64,000 bases of DNA from Prevotella sp. (GTDB lineage: Bacteria > Bacteroidota > Bacteroidia > Bacteroidales > Bacteroidaceae): the NCBI GenBank assembly GCA_017402445.1, contig JAFPME010000011.1, forward strand, positions 1 through 64,000. Direction: 5' to 3'. Of the stretch, positions 62,473 through 64,000 are shown piece by piece (positions within the stretch are counted from its first letter, which is position 1; each line of letters begins with the position of its first letter). Under the pieces are notes generated by a model that was given only the letters and a program-made list of their open reading frames with translations, was not told the origin of the DNA and did no database searches. The position numbers and the translations under genes were made by a program.

Positions 62473-62480
62473 CAAAATTA
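62473..62480 (-). promoter_or_regulatory. -7 element of recO
   Basis: Minus-strand TAATTTTG ending 5 nt before the recO ATG, which implies an essentially leaderless transcript. The -33 match is poor. Confidence 0.45.
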
Positions 62481-62518
62481 CGAATTTTTGGGTAAACGAG
62501 AAAAAAAACAACGGAAAA

Positions 62519-62550
62519 TTTGGCCAATTGGAAAAATATACCTACCTTTG
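62519..62550 (+). promoter_or_regulatory. Promoter of tRNA-Glu
   Basis: Perfect TTTG (62519-62522), 20-bp spacer, TACCTTTG (62543-62550), 20 nt before the mature tRNA. It is back-to-back with the recO promoter and may also drive rpsT. Confidence 0.78.
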
Positions 62551-62570
62551 CACCCGCTAAAATAGGCAAT

Positions 62571-62642
62571 GGTCCCTTCGTCTATCGGTTAGGACGAGAG
62601 ATTTTCATTCTCTAAAGAGGAGTTCGACTCTCCTAGGGACTA
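62571..62642 (+). tRNA. tRNA-Glu (TTC)
   Basis: 72-nt cloverleaf. The acceptor stem is GGTCCCT with AGGGACT, the D-arm GTCT...GGAC, the anticodon stem AGAGA/TCTCT with loop TTTTCAT (anticodon TTC), and the T-arm AGGAG-TTCGACT-CTCCT. The discriminator is A. CCA is not encoded, so it must be added after transcription. One acceptor pair is G-U, as common for tRNA-Glu. Confidence 0.95.
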
Positions 62643-62801
62643 CAACATCTGCCATCGCGCAGCCGATGCGCTAACGCGAGATTCCCACGAGGTGCTCACG
62701 CAAACAGGTGGCAGAGGATTCATCACGAATCCGCTCAGGGCAGCGGCAAGCGTAAGACCCAAGAGCTTTATTAAATTCATCTTAATCATTTCAAAAACAA
62801 A

Positions 62802-63056
62802 ATGGCAAACCACAAATCATCCGAGAAGAGAATCCGCCAGACCAAAACAAGGACTCTTCACAATCGTTATTATGCTAAAACCATGCGCAATGCCGTACGT
62901 AAGCTGCGCGCGCTGACCGACAAGGACGAGGCCGTCAAGCTGTACCCGAAAGTACAGAAAATGCTTGACAAGCTGGCTAAGAAAAACATTATCCACAAGA
63001 ACAAGGCAGCCAACCTGAAGTCGAGCCTCAGCAAGCATATCAACAAATTAGGGTAA
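62802..63056 (+). CDS. rpsT: 30S ribosomal protein S20
   Basis: An 84-residue, Lys/Arg-rich helical protein. It has the S20 start [29 protein letters not shown]-type segment and the C-terminal [20 protein letters not shown]. It binds 16S rRNA in the 30S body. The 159-nt spacer after the tRNA contains no clear promoter of its own, so read-through from the tRNA promoter or a processed leader is likely. A strong terminator follows. Confidence 0.95.
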   Translation: MANHKSSEKRIRQTKTRTLHNRYYAKTMRNAVRKLRALTDKDEAVKLYPKVQKMLDKLAKKNIIHKNKAANLKSSLSKHINKLG

Positions 63057-63083
63057 TAGACTTTTCATAGGCACAATACAGTA

Positions 63084-63125
63084 GAGGGAGTCGCATCCGT
63101 GAGGATACGACTCCCTCATTTTATA
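63084..63125 (+). terminator. Intrinsic terminator of rpsT
   Basis: A 15-bp stem with one mismatch (63084-63098 with 63103-63117, GAGGGAGTCG...CGACTCCCTC) and a GTGA tetraloop, followed by ATTTTATATT. Confidence 0.82.
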
Positions 63126-63179
63126 TTATATTTATTACTTTTTCACAACTGAAAGACGCGACATTTGGCGTTTTTTTCG

Positions 63180-63187
63180 TATCTTTG
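63180..63187 (+). promoter_or_regulatory. -7 element of gyrB
   Basis: TATCTTTG, 25 nt before the gyrB ATG. A TTTG lies only 12 bp upstream (63164-63167), too close for the normal spacing. Confidence 0.5.
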
Positions 63188-63212
63188 CACCATTATTACA
63201 GAGAAAGAAGAA

Positions 63213-64000
63213 ATGGCAGAAATTCAGAACAACGAAGCTAACTATTCAGCCAGTAACATACAGGTGCTCGAAGGTCTTGAGGCCGTGCGCAAGCGTCCTG
63301 CTATGTACATCGGCGACATCAGCGAGAAAGGCCTGCACCACCTGGTCAACGAGACGGTGGACAACTCCATCGACGAAGCCATGGCAGGCTACTGCACCCA
63401 CATAGAAGTCACCATCAACGAAGATAACTCCATCACCGTGCAGGACAACGGACGAGGCATCCCCGTCGACGAGCACGAAAAAATGCACAAGTCGGCCCTG
63501 GAGGTCGTCATGACCGTGCTCCACGCAGGCGGTAAGTTCGACAAAGGCTCATACAAGGTGTCGGGCGGACTCCACGGCGTGGGTGTGAGCTGCGTCAACG
63601 CGCTGTCATCGCACATGATGTCGCAGGTCTTTCGCGACGGAAAAATCTACCAACAGGAGTACGAGAAGGGAAAACCGCTCTATCCCGTCAAAGTGGTAGG
63701 CGAAACCGAACTCAGGGGCACGCGCCAGCAGTTCTGGCCCGACTCAACCATCTTCACCACGACAGAGTACAAATACGACATCATCGCCAAGCGTATGCGC
63801 GAACTGGCCTATCTGAACGCCGGCATCACCATCACGCTGACCGACCTGCGCCCCAACGACGAAGGCAACCTGCGCCAGCCTGAGGTGTTCCACGCCAAGG
63901 ACGGACTGAAAGAGTTCGTGCGCTACGTGGACCGCCACCGTTCGCACCTCTTCGACGACGTCATCTACCTGAAGACCGAGAAGCAGGGCATCCCCATTGA
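63213..64000 (+). CDS. gyrB: DNA gyrase subunit B (partial, continues past the window)
   Basis: The first ~262 residues of GyrB, cut by the window edge. The ATP-binding GHKL fold is clear: LEGLEAVRKRPAMYIGD, NETVDNSIDEAMAG with the catalytic Glu and Mg-binding Asn, VQDNGRGIPVD, and the lid GGLHGVGVSCVNAL. With GyrA it introduces negative supercoils; this subunit binds ATP and is the coumarin target. It has its own -7 element after the rpsT terminator. Confidence 0.95.
   Translation, partial: MAEIQNNEANYSASNIQVLEGLEAVRKRPAMYIGDISEKGLHHLVNETVDNSIDEAMAGYCTHIEVTINEDNSITVQDNGRGIPVDEHEKMHKSALEVVMTVLHAGGKFDKGSYKVSGGLHGVGVSCVNALSSHMMSQVFRDGKIYQQEYEKGKPLYPVKVVGETELRGTRQQFWPDSTIFTTTEYKYDIIAKRMRELAYLNAGITITLTDLRPNDEGNLRQPEVFHAKDGLKEFVRYVDRHRSHLFDDVIYLKTEKQGIPI

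Overview
The window looks like a chromosome segment of a Prevotella-like member of the Bacteroidales. The evidence is: the dcw cluster has Bacteroidetes-type components (FtsL-like protein, long MraY loop, extended FtsW and FtsA); DUF4290, DUF4292 and glycine-lipid (Gls) genes are present; several secreted proteins have type IX secretion (T9SS)-like C-termini; Shine-Dalgarno sequences are scarce; and promoters follow the Bacteroidetes pattern TTTG-(19-20)-TAnnTTTG. Genus-level assignment is inference.

Layout. 1-4.9 kb: a RavA/ViaA (MoxR AAA+/VWA) pair facing away from a flavodoxin-like reductase gene. 5-15.2 kb: an accessory metabolic stretch with a GH3 beta-glucosidase, an apparently 5'-truncated secreted-protein gene, a pyridoxal kinase, a divergent HxlR regulator/cupin pair, two overlapping secreted-protein genes and a six-hairpin glycosidase-like protein. 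15.3-20.3 kb: aldA and dgt are convergent, and a group IIC intron has inserted beside the hairpin between them. 20.5-26.9 kb: an envelope cluster (DUF4359-like protein, lipoprotein, dut, TPR lipoprotein, DUF4292 lipoprotein, EnvC-like protein). 27.7-30.5 kb: anaerobic ribonucleotide reductase nrdDG. 30.6-32.8 kb: a PL9-like pectate lyase. 33-39 kb: a minus-strand housekeeping run tsaB-DUF4290-murA-rimM-dxr-rseP. 39.2-41.3 kb: yicC-gmk-nadD. 42-43.9 kb: glycine-lipid acyltransferases. 44.2-61.2 kb: the dcw cluster mraZ-rsmH-ftsL-ftsI-murE-mraY-murD-ftsW-murG-murC-ftsQ-ftsA-ftsZ, then yqeY. 61.7-64 kb: recO, tRNA-Glu, rpsT and the start of gyrB.

Most genes serve envelope construction: UDP-MurNAc-peptide synthesis and lipid II assembly feed the divisome, with lipoprotein, glycine-lipid and peptidoglycan-hydrolase-control genes nearby. 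The carbohydrate genes (GH3, GH65/95-like, PL9, DUF4353) point to plant-glycan use.

The most unusual observation is a family of five interspersed non-coding elements of about 340-370 bp (near 0.3, 10.6, 27.0, 41.3 and 61.4 kb). Each carries exactly five pseudo-palindromic 17-bp sites at an exact 22-bp period, and each lies downstream of genes, mostly between convergent genes. I do not recognise this family. Next to one copy is a separate array of three 65-bp tandem units, each containing a perfect hairpin.
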